Source of the DNA: Lachnospiraceae bacterium
GTDB taxonomy: Bacteria; Bacillota; Clostridia; Lachnospirales; Lachnospiraceae
DNA length: 64,000 nt
NCBI GenBank assembly: GCA_022769625.1
Contig: JALEJP010000019.1
Span: forward strand, 114,980-178,979
Direction of reading: 5' to 3'
Shown: positions 38,981 through 49,223 of the stretch, in pieces
Position numbering within the stretch: the first letter of the stretch is position 1
Layout: the number at the start of each line of letters is the position of its first letter
Notes under the pieces: generated by a model
Database searches by the model: none
The model's input: only the letters and a program-made list of their open reading frames with translations
What the model was told of the DNA's origin: nothing
Position numbers and translations under genes: made by a program

Positions 38981-40096
38981 TTATTTCAGAGACAGACTGA
39001 AGCGAAAACGTGCGCCGCCTTCTTCTCTGTTCTCTCCGCAGATACTTCCGCCATGAGCAGTCACGATCGCCTTGCAGATTGCAAGTCCCAGACCAATCCC
39101 TTTCCCCGCGTCCTGACTCACCGGGCGGAATGTTACAAATTCCTCAAACAGTCTGTCCTGTACGTTTTCATTGATTCCACTGCCATCATCTTCCACAGTG
39201 AACCAGACCATATCGTCCTGCTGCATGACCGAAATGCGGATTCTTCCGTTCTCTTTTGTATGTTTGATGGCATTATCCAGCAGATTGATCAGCACCTGAA
39301 CGATCATATTTCCATCCATAGGTACCATAAATACATCCTCTGGCACGCTCGTCTCAATCACCCGTTCCTGTCTGCGTCCCTGAATCCTTGCAACCGCATT
39401 ACTGATCACATCCTCCACCGCTTCCGGTTTTTTCTCCACATTCAGTTTTCCACTGTCTATCTTAGTCATATTCAAAATATTCTCCACAAGCTGAATCAGC
39501 CACTCCGCCTGATCATTGATATCACGTGCCAGACTGATAATGCTGTCCCGCTCCAGCTGTCCGCCGGATTCCACGATCAGACTGCTGGCACCGGCGATTC
39601 CAGTCAGAGGCGTGCGCAGATCATGGGAAATACTCCGCAGCAGACCACTTTTCATCTGCTCCTTTTCCATCGCAAACCGGATTCTCTCCTGCTCTGCAGA
39701 AAGCCTTTTGGCAAGCTGTTCGTTCTGACGTGCCACCTGTACCTGTTTTTGAAAACGCACCGTAAGATTAGAAGAAATCAACGCCGTAAGCAAAAAGAAA
39801 AACAGCAGAATCACATCATTCTGATTGGAAATCGAAAAAGTACGCAGAGGCTCAGTAAAAAGATAATTAAAACTCATCAGACCCACACAGGATGCAATGA
39901 TTCCGTATTGATATCCATTGGTACAGTATGCCACCAGAAGCACCCCCACGATGAAAAGCATCAGAATATTCTCTTTTCCAATGCCAATCTCATTAAGTGC
40001 AAACGATATGATCCATATTACAAGCATGATCACAGACATGCGCAACACATATACCACATGTCTGCTTTTTCTTTCATTATGTTCTTTTACTTTCAT
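38981..40096 (-). CDS. DUF4118-type sensor histidine kinase (KdpD C-terminal-like, no KdpD N-domain)
   Basis: YCTNGYQYGIIASCVGLMSFNYLFTEPLRTFSI...LLRSISHDLRTPLTGIAGASSLI...GKGIGLGLAICKAIV. Confidence 0.92.
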   Translation of the reverse strand: MKVKEHNERKSRHVVYVLRMSVIMLVIWIISFALNEIGIGKENILMLFIVGVLLVAYCTNGYQYGIIASCVGLMSFNYLFTEPLRTFSISNQNDVILLFFFLLTALISSNLTVRFQKQVQVARQNEQLAKRLSAEQERIRFAMEKEQMKSGLLRSISHDLRTPLTGIAGASSLIVESGGQLERDSIISLARDINDQAEWLIQLVENILNMTKIDSGKLNVEKKPEAVEDVISNAVARIQGRRQERVIETSVPEDVFMVPMDGNMIVQVLINLLDNAIKHTKENGRIRISVMQQDDMVWFTVEDDGSGINENVQDRLFEEFVTFRPVSQDAGKGIGLGLAICKAIVTAHGGSICGENREEGGARFRFSLSLK

Positions 40097-40174
40097 CTGC
40101 GATGCCTTCCTTTGTCTTGAAATCCAAATCCTATCGCAGATATTTTACCTTTTTTTCAAAAGATTGCAACCATT

Positions 40175-41521
40175 TTATCCAATCATCACTTTTTCTGCCG
40201 GACATTGAATCGGTGCCGTCTTCCTTTTTTCCATAAAAAAGAGTGCAAATGCCATGCTTCCAATTCTTCCGCAGTACATCAGAAATACGATAACCAGCCT
40301 GGAAGCACTGTTCAGTTCTCTCGTTACTCCGGTTGACATCCCCACTGTTCCGATTGCAGAGAATACTTCAAATAAGACATCCTCCATCGGCAGTGTCTGA
40401 AAAAAGCAGATAACAATGGAGGTACTGATGATCAGAATCATACTGATCATGGTAACGCTGCTTGCTTTTTTCACCGCGTCTTCTTCCAGACGTCGTCCGA
40501 AAATATTGCATCCTCTGGAATGGCGAAGATTCGCCCGTACAAAAATAAGAAGTACAATCAGTGTAGTCGTCTTGATTCCTCCTGCTGTGGAACCCGGACT
40601 TCCTCCAATAAACATCAGAACCATCGTAAGCAGCTTTGAGCTTGTGGTAAGACCGGCTGTATCAATCGTGTTAAACCCGGCTGTCCTGGCTGTAACCGAA
40701 CTGAAAAGAGAAGCCAGAATGGACTCCTTTAATCCGGAACCTGCAAGCAGGTTTCCCCGTTCAAAAAGAAAAAACAGTCCTGCACCTCCAAAAATCAAAA
40801 CAGCCGTCACACTCAGTGCCAGCTTCGTATGCAGAGCATATTTTCTGAAATGCCGCCCATGTACGAAAATATCATCCCATACCAGAAATCCGATACCTCC
40901 CACAACGATCAGTATCATAATTACCAGATTTACCAGTGCATCTCCCGCATATGAGGTAAAGGAGCTGTAAACACCCTTGTCTGCCCCCATCAGATCAAAA
41001 CCCGCATTACAAAATGCCGATATGGAATGAAAAATCCCGAATCCAATTCCCTTGATCACTCCAAACTCCGGCACAAACCTCAGAGAAAGAAGAAAAGCAC
41101 CCGTAAGCTCAATCACTGCCGTGCCTCTCAGGGCAAGCTTTGCAAGTCTTACCACGCCTCCCATCTGGCTGACATTCATACTCTCCTGCAAAAGGCCTCT
41201 GGTACGCAGCGTAATTTTCCGGTTCAATACAGTGGCAAACAATACACCGATCGTCACGAATCCAAGACCACCGATCTGAATCAGGCCAAGGATCACACAT
41301 TGTCCAAATACGGACCAGTAGGTACCCGTATCCACCACCACCAGACCGGTCACACAGGTGGCACTAGTCGCTGTGAACAGTGCCGTCAAAACGTTGGTCT
41401 TTTCCCCTGTTTTTGATGCCGCTGGCAGCATCAGAAGCAAGGTGCCAAGCGCTATAAGAAGAAAATAGCCCAACGCAATCATCTGCGTTCTCGTCATATT
41501 GTTCTTTATCTTCCGAAGCAT
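40175..41521 (-). CDS. TrkH/KtrB family potassium uptake protein
   Basis: TALFTATSATCVTGLVVVDTGTYWSVFGQ...FIGGSPGSTAGGIKTTT. Confidence 0.93.
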   Translation of the reverse strand: MLRKIKNNMTRTQMIALGYFLLIALGTLLLMLPAASKTGEKTNVLTALFTATSATCVTGLVVVDTGTYWSVFGQCVILGLIQIGGLGFVTIGVLFATVLNRKITLRTRGLLQESMNVSQMGGVVRLAKLALRGTAVIELTGAFLLSLRFVPEFGVIKGIGFGIFHSISAFCNAGFDLMGADKGVYSSFTSYAGDALVNLVIMILIVVGGIGFLVWDDIFVHGRHFRKYALHTKLALSVTAVLIFGGAGLFFLFERGNLLAGSGLKESILASLFSSVTARTAGFNTIDTAGLTTSSKLLTMVLMFIGGSPGSTAGGIKTTTLIVLLIFVRANLRHSRGCNIFGRRLEEDAVKKASSVTMISMILIISTSIVICFFQTLPMEDVLFEVFSAIGTVGMSTGVTRELNSASRLVIVFLMYCGRIGSMAFALFFMEKRKTAPIQCPAEKVMIG

Positions 41522-41966
41522 AATCTCTCTGTATCCTTTCTTCTCTCCATTTTTCACCCAGCGAACTCATTTTCCAGACAAACAATCCTCCGACCGCAAG
41601 CACGTAGCATATCAGTACTGCAGCAATACACAGATTCCCCATAGTACTCACAATACCACCTCCCTGCCCCAAGCATAGCATTCATAGTATTAAGGAAGTA
41701 TTAAGAATATACAAATCGTATTAAAATAACATAAAGCGACAGAATCTTCCGATTCCGCCTCCTCCCTTTGACCTGTTTTCTGTTTGCGCCCGGCAAAGTG
41801 CGGCATTTTTTCTCTTACTTTTTTCGCCTTGTTGAATTACTTCAAAGGACGTGATACAATAAAACGGATCAGGACAATAAAAGCTGCTGTAAGGTATCTG
41901 TAACAACTCAGCCGGTGTGCTGAACTTTTACAGGTATTAGATTTTCAGGAGAGAAAGAGAGGAAAT

Positions 41967-42854
41967 ATGAGTGAATTTGTAATCAGCTGCTGTTCCACAG
42001 CAGATCTTACCGAAGAGCACTTTCAGAAACGCGGTCTGTCTTATATATGCTTTCATTATGAGCTTGATGGAAAAGAATACACCGACGATCTGGGCAAATC
42101 CATACCCTTTGATAAATTCTATGCAGCCATGGTAAATGGTGCACAGACCAGAACTTCACAGATCAACGCAGAAGAATTTACAGAATACTTCGAACCCTTT
42201 TTAAAAGATGGAAAGGATATCCTTCATGTAACCCTTTCTTCCGGCATTTCCGGCGTGGTCAACTCCGCTATGATGGCGAAAGAAATGCTTGAAGAACGCT
42301 ACCCGGAGCGCAAAATCTACATCGTGGATTCTCTTGGAGCCTCCTCCGGCTATGGTCTTCTGATGGATCAGCTGGCCGATCTCAGAGATGAAGGAAAAAG
42401 CATTGACGAAATCTATCAGTGGGCACTGACACACAGGCTGAATATGCACCACTGGTTTTTCTCTACCGATCTGACCTTTTATATCCGCGGCGGACGGATC
42501 TCAAAAACTGCCGGTGCCATCGGAGGCCTATTGAATATCTGCCCGCTTCTCAACATGGACAATGCCGGCAGACTGGTACCACGGTACAAAATCAGGACAA
42601 AGAAAAAAGTAATCCGGGCTATTGTTGACAAAATGGAAGAATTTGCAGATAATGGACTTGATTACTCTGGAAAATGCTACATCTCACAGTCCGCATGTTA
42701 TGAGGACGCAAGAGCCGTAGCTGATCTTGTGGAACAGCGTTTCCCGAAACTGAACGGAAAAGTAGAAATCAATCCGATTGGAACTACCATCGGAAGTCAT
42801 ACCGGTCCTGGCACGGTTGCCCTGTTTTTCTGGGGAAGTGAACGCACCGAGTGA
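41967..42854 (+). CDS. DegV family protein
   Basis: VISCCSTADLTEEHF...GKDILHVTLSSGISGVVNSAMMA. Confidence 0.93.
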   Translation: MSEFVISCCSTADLTEEHFQKRGLSYICFHYELDGKEYTDDLGKSIPFDKFYAAMVNGAQTRTSQINAEEFTEYFEPFLKDGKDILHVTLSSGISGVVNSAMMAKEMLEERYPERKIYIVDSLGASSGYGLLMDQLADLRDEGKSIDEIYQWALTHRLNMHHWFFSTDLTFYIRGGRISKTAGAIGGLLNICPLLNMDNAGRLVPRYKIRTKKKVIRAIVDKMEEFADNGLDYSGKCYISQSACYEDARAVADLVEQRFPKLNGKVEINPIGTTIGSHTGPGTVALFFWGSERTE

Positions 42855-42925
42855 TTCCGTGTCGTTATTTCGGCAGACGTTATCTGTATATTGATATCAT
42901 TCATTAAGAAGGAGGACTTACACCC

Positions 42926-43795
42926 ATGAAAACAGCTGTTATGACAGACAGCAACAGCGGCATTTCACAGCAGGAAGCAGATGCCCTTGGTCTTTTTATG
43001 ATGCCTATGCCGGTCATTATCGACGGCGAGACACATTATGAGGGCATTGACCTGACACACGATTCTTTTTTCAGTGCTCTCACCGGCGGTCGTGATGTTA
43101 CCACATCACAGCCTTCCCCAGGGGATCTGATGGATCGCTGGGACAAAATCCTTTCGTCCGGCTATGACGAACTGATTTACATTCCCATGTCCAGCGGACT
43201 GAGCAATTCCTGTTCAACAGCAATCAGCCTTTCGGCAGAATACAACGGAAAGGTCCAGGTCGCAGATAATCACAGGATATCCGTGACTATGCGCGCATCT
43301 ATAGAGGAAGCTATCGCATATGCGTCAAATGGCATTTCGGCAGCCGAGATCAAACGTTCGCTGGAGGAGAATGCCTACAATTCCAGCATCTATATTGCAG
43401 TTGACACATTGGAATTTCTGAAAAAAGGCGGAAGAGTCACACCAGCCGGTGCGGCACTGGGCGCTGTATTAAATATCAAACCGATTCTGACGATTCAGGG
43501 TGAACGTCTGGATGCCTTTGCCAAGGTACGCGGCATGAAAAAAGCAAAGCAGAAAATCGTCGAAGCCCTCCAGAATGATTTTGATACCCGTTTCAAAGAT
43601 ATTCCCACAGAGCGTCTGAGACTGGGAGCTGCAGGCTCCGGTCTGACTCCTGCTGAAAGGGAGGACTGGAGAGCCACTCTTGCCAATGCGTTTCCACAGT
43701 TTGATATATATTATGATCCGCTCTCTTTCAGCATCTGCTGCCATGTAGGTCCACAGAGCTACGGTGTTGGAATCAGCGTCATTGCAGAAAAGTAA
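42926..43795 (+). CDS. DegV family protein (tandem paralog)
   Basis: MKTAVMTDSNSGISQQEADALGLFMMPMPVIIDGETHYEGIDLT. Confidence 0.93.
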   Translation: MKTAVMTDSNSGISQQEADALGLFMMPMPVIIDGETHYEGIDLTHDSFFSALTGGRDVTTSQPSPGDLMDRWDKILSSGYDELIYIPMSSGLSNSCSTAISLSAEYNGKVQVADNHRISVTMRASIEEAIAYASNGISAAEIKRSLEENAYNSSIYIAVDTLEFLKKGGRVTPAGAALGAVLNIKPILTIQGERLDAFAKVRGMKKAKQKIVEALQNDFDTRFKDIPTERLRLGAAGSGLTPAEREDWRATLANAFPQFDIYYDPLSFSICCHVGPQSYGVGISVIAEK

Positions 43796-43873
43796 CTGTC
43801 CGGGCGGTCGTATAGCCCCACAGATCCGTACAGGAGCATACCATGACGTATGACGTGAGTCATATGATCAGAA

Positions 43874-43920
43874 AAGGCTGTCATACAAAGCATCTTGTCT
43901 TTGTATAACAGCCTTTTCCT
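43874..43920. terminator. Bidirectional terminator
   Basis: AAAAGGCTGTcATACAAAG...CTTTGTATaACAGCCTTTT between convergent genes. Confidence 0.85.
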
Positions 43921-43943
43921 ATATTATGAGTTTCCCAGGTTAT

Positions 43944-44528
43944 CTACTGCCTTGCAAGCCCACATATCAGCTCTACACAGTTGTCAATTCCAAGTGTCGA
44001 GGTACACAGACAGATATCATAGTAATCCGCAACACCAAACTCTGTATTCGTGTAATAAGAGCAGTATTTTCTGCGTGCCTTGTCAATGGATCGGATCTCC
44101 TCACTGATCCTGGCCTCTGTGGCATCCGGCATTTTCCCTTTCATACGCTGCATCCGCCAGTATGGAGATGCATGGACGAACACATGCAGTCCAAAATCAA
44201 ATTCTTTGAGAATCGTATTGGCATTTCGTCCGACAATAACGCAATCTCCTTTTTCTCCGATTTCCCGGATCACATTCCTCTGGATTTCAAAAAGCTTTTC
44301 ATTCAGCGGCTTGTTATAGAAATCAAAAAGACTCTGTGCGAATCCGAAATTCATCGGAACTTTCTCATCCCAGCGCATCATACGCTCCACATCCACATTG
44401 GAAGAACGTGCTGCTTTTAAAATGATTTCCTTATCATAATAATGATACCCTAGCTCTGCTGCGACTTTTTTCCCAATTTCACCGCCTCCGGCACCAAATT
44501 CACGGCTGATCGTAATAATCTTTTTCAT
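43944..44528 (-). CDS. Cytidylate-kinase-like family protein
   Basis: MKKIITISREFGAGGGEIGKKVAAELGYHYYDKEII. Confidence 0.88.
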   Translation of the reverse strand: MKKIITISREFGAGGGEIGKKVAAELGYHYYDKEIILKAARSSNVDVERMMRWDEKVPMNFGFAQSLFDFYNKPLNEKLFEIQRNVIREIGEKGDCVIVGRNANTILKEFDFGLHVFVHASPYWRMQRMKGKMPDATEARISEEIRSIDKARRKYCSYYTNTEFGVADYYDICLCTSTLGIDNCVELICGLARQ

Positions 44529-44555
44529 CCGGTCCTGCCTCCCTCTCCTGCTGTA

Positions 44556-45296
44556 TTACAGCACTTTATTCAGGAAATCTATGGTCCTGGCTTCCTTCGG
44601 ATGACGAATCACCTCATCCGGTGTTCCCTGCTCGACAATATACCCTGCATCCATAAACACGATCCGGTCTGCTACTTCTCTTGCAAATCCAATCTCATGT
44701 GTGACAACAATCATGGTCATACCGTCTGCTGCCAGTTCTTTCATAACGTTCAAAACCTCACCTACCATCTCCGGATCCAGCGCCGAAGTAGGCTCATCAA
44801 AAAGCATAACATCCGGATTCATAGCCAGAGCTCTTGCGATGGCAACACGCTGTTTCTGACCACCTGAGAGCTGGCTTGGATACACATCTGCTTTTTCGTG
44901 CATTCCGACACGTTTTAAGAGCTGCATCCCTTTCTCATGTGCCTGCTCTTTCGTCATTATTTTCAGCTCGACCGGCGCAAGCATAATGTTTTCCAGAACA
45001 GTCTTGTGGGGAAACAGATTGAAGTGCTGAAATACCATGCCAATGTTTTCCCGCACTTTGTTGATATCGGTATGCTTGTCTGTGATCACCTGACCATCCA
45101 CAACGATCTCTCCGGCTGTGGCAACCTCCAGCTGATTCAGGCAGCGCAGAAACGTGGATTTTCCACTTCCGGATGGCCCAAGCAACACTACAACTTCCCC
45201 TTCTGTCACATCCATACTGATATCCTTCAGAACTTCCAGCTTTCCGAAATTCTTTTTCAGGTTGGTTACGTGGATTTTCACTTCCTTATCTGCCAC
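44556..45296 (-). CDS. Amino acid ABC transporter ATP-binding protein
   Basis: [45 protein letters not shown]. Confidence 0.94.
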   Translation of the reverse strand: MADKEVKIHVTNLKKNFGKLEVLKDISMDVTEGEVVVLLGPSGSGKSTFLRCLNQLEVATAGEIVVDGQVITDKHTDINKVRENIGMVFQHFNLFPHKTVLENIMLAPVELKIMTKEQAHEKGMQLLKRVGMHEKADVYPSQLSGGQKQRVAIARALAMNPDVMLFDEPTSALDPEMVGEVLNVMKELAADGMTMIVVTHEIGFAREVADRIVFMDAGYIVEQGTPDEVIRHPKEARTIDFLNKVL

Positions 45297-45954
45297 GGCT
45301 CACCCTCCTCTCGATTTTCTTGGCGATCTTGCTGAGCGTCACAATCACGATCATATACATAAGACCCACAATTGCCCATGTCTGAAGACTCTTAAACGTA
45401 TTTCCGGAAATCGTTTTACCCATATTGGTAAGCTCCGGAAAGCCGATTACAGACAAAATGGATGTATCCTTCAATGTAATGATGAACTGATTGATAATCG
45501 ATGGTATCATGGTGCGAATCGCCTGAGGCAGAACAACAAGGCGCATACTCTTTGCATAGGAAAGTCCCAGACTGCGGCTGGCCTCCATCTGTCCCTTATC
45601 CACGCTCTCAATACCTGCACGGATAATCTCCGCCATATAGGCTCCACAGTTCATCGCCAGTGCGATCGTACCTGCCTGCAGCGCGGACAGCCGGAAATCT
45701 GTAAATCCCATCATTTTCATACCGGACGGTACACCAAAATAAATAAAATACGCCAGTACGATCAAAGGCACACCTCTTACTGCATCCACATAGACAGTAC
45801 CGATACAATTAAAAAAGCGATTCTTTCCCACATTCATCAGAGCAAAAATCATTCCGATGATCATGGCAAAAAACAGTGACAGCAATGTGAGCAGCAGCGT
45901 TTTACCCAGAGCACCTAAAAGCATGGAACCATAAACCTGTATAATAGCTACCAT
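45286..45954 (-). CDS. Amino acid ABC transporter permease
   Basis: [23 protein letters not shown]...[26 protein letters not shown]. Confidence 0.94.
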   Translation of the reverse strand: MVAIIQVYGSMLLGALGKTLLLTLLSLFFAMIIGMIFALMNVGKNRFFNCIGTVYVDAVRGVPLIVLAYFIYFGVPSGMKMMGFTDFRLSALQAGTIALAMNCGAYMAEIIRAGIESVDKGQMEASRSLGLSYAKSMRLVVLPQAIRTMIPSIINQFIITLKDTSILSVIGFPELTNMGKTISGNTFKSLQTWAIVGLMYMIVIVTLSKIAKKIERRVSRGR

Positions 45955-46116
45955 TCGCCTCTCTCCTTTCTGTTTTTTTACGCAGAACAGCAGCTTTATC
46001 TATTCCTGTGCTGTTTCTGACAACTGTAGATTAGTCTATCACATTTTCAATACAAAAGCAAGAACGCAGGAAACTTATTGTTAGTTTCCTGCGTTTCTGT
46101 CCAAAAAAGCACAATT

Positions 46117-46941
46117 TTATTTCAGATATTTGTTGATGATCTCATCGTATGTTCCGTTCTCTTTGATGTTCTTCAGACCTGCATTGAACATGTCAAGCAG
46201 TTCCTGATTCTTCTCATCCATAATCGCAAAACCATATGGAGCTCCTTCACTCTCCATACCTTCCGGAATCTTCAGTGCAAGATCTCCCTCTTTGATGGAA
46301 GCTGCCATGATCGGTGTATCCTCTACGCATGCAACACTGTTGCCAAGGATAACATCCTGGTACATCGTCGGTGAATCCTCAAAAACCGTAACGGTAAATC
46401 CATATTCATCTTTCAGGCTGTTTGCAAAATCAGCGCCGGCCGTACCGTTTTTCACTGCAACATTTTTTCCCTTCAGATCTTCGAAACCTGCGATGTCACT
46501 GTCTGCTGCCACAACAAAGGTCTGTGTTGCATTATAGTAGCCGTCTGAGAAAATCCATCCGGAATCAATACGTTCCTGTTTGATTGTAGCACCTGCGATC
46601 AGACCATCAGCCTGTCCTGCCTGGATCGCTGCAACAGCTGCATCCCATCCAAGGCTCTGCAGTTCGTATTTAAATCCCTGATCCTCAGCGATCGCTGCAA
46701 GAATGTCAACATCGATACCTACAAACTCGTTATTTTCGTTGGTATACTCAAACGGTTTGAATACGGTGTCAGTTGCGACGATCCATACCTTTTCCCCTGC
46801 ATCAGTTGCTTCCTCTGCTGCGGAAGTTTCTGCGGCCGCCTCGGTCGCTGCCTGAGTCTCTGCAGTCTGTTTTGAGCCACAGCCTGCCAGCATGCCTGCT
46901 GCCATTACCGTACACATCAGAAATGCAATTACTTTTTTCAT
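46117..46941 (-). CDS. Amino acid ABC transporter substrate-binding lipoprotein
   Basis: MKKVIAFLMCTVMAAGMLAGCGSKQ lipobox; PBP domain. Confidence 0.93.
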   Translation of the reverse strand: MKKVIAFLMCTVMAAGMLAGCGSKQTAETQAATEAAAETSAAEEATDAGEKVWIVATDTVFKPFEYTNENNEFVGIDVDILAAIAEDQGFKYELQSLGWDAAVAAIQAGQADGLIAGATIKQERIDSGWIFSDGYYNATQTFVVAADSDIAGFEDLKGKNVAVKNGTAGADFANSLKDEYGFTVTVFEDSPTMYQDVILGNSVACVEDTPIMAASIKEGDLALKIPEGMESEGAPYGFAIMDEKNQELLDMFNAGLKNIKENGTYDEIINKYLK

Positions 46942-47129
46942 GTTCAGTCCTCCCATTTATTTACTTTTATTTTAAGAATAGCGGAACGCATGATACGGCA
47001 GACCGGTAAGGCGCCTTTGCTTTCCGCTAACTCCACATACTATATTAATAGAAAACACAACAAGATGTCAAGCAGAAAAATAACATTGCATAAATTACCA
47101 TTTTCCCCAATCATTTTACCCCACCTGCA

Positions 47130-48068
47130 TCAAGCAGCATTTTGCTGCTGATCGGCAGACTTTTCTCTCACGGTTATACCAAGATCCGGTAAGGCCAGTA
47201 AAACAACCATCACAAGCATGCAGACAAATCCCGCAAAATCGGCTGTTTCAAATTTTGTGTGCAGCCAGAGAGCCGCAAAAAACGGAGCTGCAATCGTCTC
47301 CGTGGAAGCCAGAAGCCCGGCTTTCACACCTCCGATATCCACCGTGCTCTGAAGAAATACCGTGAAAGCCAGTACTGTTCCCACCAGAATGATGACCGCC
47401 ATTCCAAGGAACACCTGCCAGTCGGCTTCCAGTGTCCTGTGCCATGGACGCAGAAGGATTGCCAGGACCACTCCTCCTACTGTCATCCCATATCCTGTCA
47501 CCACCTGACTGCCATATTCTGCAATCAGTTTTGCAGGGAGCAGTGTATACAGCATCAATGCTACCGCAGAGATCAGGCCCCAGAAAAGTCCTTTTCCGGA
47601 TAAAACCATGCTGTTCGTATTGCCGTGAGTTGCCAGCAGGAACACACCTGCCAGTGCCAGGATCAGTCCAAAAGACTCTGTTATTTTAGGAAGCCTGCGC
47701 ATGGAGACACAGGTCACAAGTAAGATCAGTGCCTCACCCAGATACTGAATCGCCGTGGCTGTCCCTGCATTGGAACAGGAGATCGAGGCCATATAACTAT
47801 ACTGCACCGACATAAGGCCAAAAACCGCAAAAAAAAGCAGACGGCCTGCCGTCTCTTTGCTCATCCAGATTGTCTTCATCTGCTCCCGTTTTCGCACTGC
47901 TGCCCAGATCAGAAGAATCAGTCCCGAAACAAGCAGACGAACTGTCGTAAGCCACCCTGGATCCACTCCTTTTTCCGTAAACAGATATTGCCCCACTGTC
48001 CCGGAAAACCCCCAGCAGGTTCCCGCAAGCAGCGCATAAATAATTCCTCTGACTGTTTTTGTGTGCAT
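47130..48068 (-). CDS. EamA/DMT family transporter
   Basis: MHTKTVRGIIYALLAGTCWGFSGTVGQYLFTEKGVDPGWLTTVRLLVSG. Confidence 0.9.
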   Translation of the reverse strand: MHTKTVRGIIYALLAGTCWGFSGTVGQYLFTEKGVDPGWLTTVRLLVSGLILLIWAAVRKREQMKTIWMSKETAGRLLFFAVFGLMSVQYSYMASISCSNAGTATAIQYLGEALILLVTCVSMRRLPKITESFGLILALAGVFLLATHGNTNSMVLSGKGLFWGLISAVALMLYTLLPAKLIAEYGSQVVTGYGMTVGGVVLAILLRPWHRTLEADWQVFLGMAVIILVGTVLAFTVFLQSTVDIGGVKAGLLASTETIAAPFFAALWLHTKFETADFAGFVCMLVMVVLLALPDLGITVREKSADQQQNAA

Positions 48069-48227
48069 GTTACTCTCTCCTTTTTTCACTCATACTGCCG
48101 ATTATTATATTGCCTGAGAGAGTCACTGTCAACTGTCCGTAATAAGGTTTGTATTCTTCTGAAATCTATGATATACTAACCTTAATTCGTTCTTTCTAAC
48201 AGCAAATTCAATTATGAGGTGAAAATT

Positions 48228-48602
48228 ATGATAGTAAATGAATCCGCTGAGAATTACCTGGAAACCATATTAATCCTCAGCAAAAAACTTCCTGTTGTTC
48301 GTTCCGTGGATATTGCAAACGAACTGGGATTTAAAAAATCCAGCGTCAGCGTTGCCATGAAAAATCTGCGTGAGAAAAAGCATATCACGGTAACGGATGC
48401 CGGATTTATTTATCTGACAGACAGCGGACGTGAGATTGCCGAGATGATCTACGAGCGGCACGAACTGATCTCCTCCTGTCTGGTAAAACTCGGTGTTTCG
48501 GAAAAAACGGCTGCAGAAGATGCCTGCCGTATCGAACACGTCATCAGCCGGGAAAGCTTCGACGCCCTGAAGCAGCATCTGAATCATCTTCAGGCAAAAT
48601 AG
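48228..48602 (+). CDS. DtxR/MntR-like metal-dependent transcriptional regulator
   Basis: MIVNESAENYLETILILSKKLPVVRSVDIANELGFKKSSVSVAMKNLREKKHI; RBS GAGGTG. Confidence 0.88.
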   Translation: MIVNESAENYLETILILSKKLPVVRSVDIANELGFKKSSVSVAMKNLREKKHITVTDAGFIYLTDSGREIAEMIYERHELISSCLVKLGVSEKTAAEDACRIEHVISRESFDALKQHLNHLQAK

Positions 48603-48611
48603 CACAGGCTC

Positions 48612-49166
48612 TCACTTCCGGCTTTTGTTTTCCGCCATATGATATCGGCGCACGATACGGCAGATCAGAGTACTTACTGCAAATGCCACCAGAAATCCGC
48701 CGATGATATCGGTGGGATAATGGGCACCCAGATACAGCCTCGAATATGCAATCAGAGCTGCCAGAACCACAAACACGGTACCATACGGTTTTGGCAGCAT
48801 CTGATAACAGGTCAGTGCACTGGCAAAGGAAGCACTGGTGTGACCGGATGGAAACGAATAATCCAGCGGTTTTTCAATCAGCAGAATCAGTGTTTCCATC
48901 TCCTGATAGGGTCTTGGCCTTCCAATCAGATTTTTCAGCAGCAGATTTGTGATCAGAAAACTGCCAAGCAGGGATAACAGAGATGCAACACCGGCTTTTC
49001 TTGTTTTTTTCATACAGCAAAGCACAATGGACAGGACGATCCAAAACCACCCTTTCTCACCCAGAAAGGTGATTCCTCTCCACAATCCGTCCAGAAAATC
49101 TACTCGAAGATACTCCTGTATAAACAGAAGTATCGCCTGATCTATTCCTTGGATAACATTCATCAT
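48612..49166 (-). CDS. PAP2-family phosphatase
   Basis: KNLIGRPRP...PSGHTSASFA...SRLYLGAHYPTDIIGG. Confidence 0.92.
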   Translation of the reverse strand: MMNVIQGIDQAILLFIQEYLRVDFLDGLWRGITFLGEKGWFWIVLSIVLCCMKKTRKAGVASLLSLLGSFLITNLLLKNLIGRPRPYQEMETLILLIEKPLDYSFPSGHTSASFASALTCYQMLPKPYGTVFVVLAALIAYSRLYLGAHYPTDIIGGFLVAFAVSTLICRIVRRYHMAENKSRK

Positions 49167-49223
49167 TTCTGCAGGCAGAAGCCCGACTTCCTTTCTTTTT
49201 CTTTTGCAGAGTATGTTTCCTGT

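Noticed and set aside
46060-46100. GCAGGAAACT...AGTTTCCTGC inverted repeat
   Set aside because: Standard intrinsic terminator of the ABC operon
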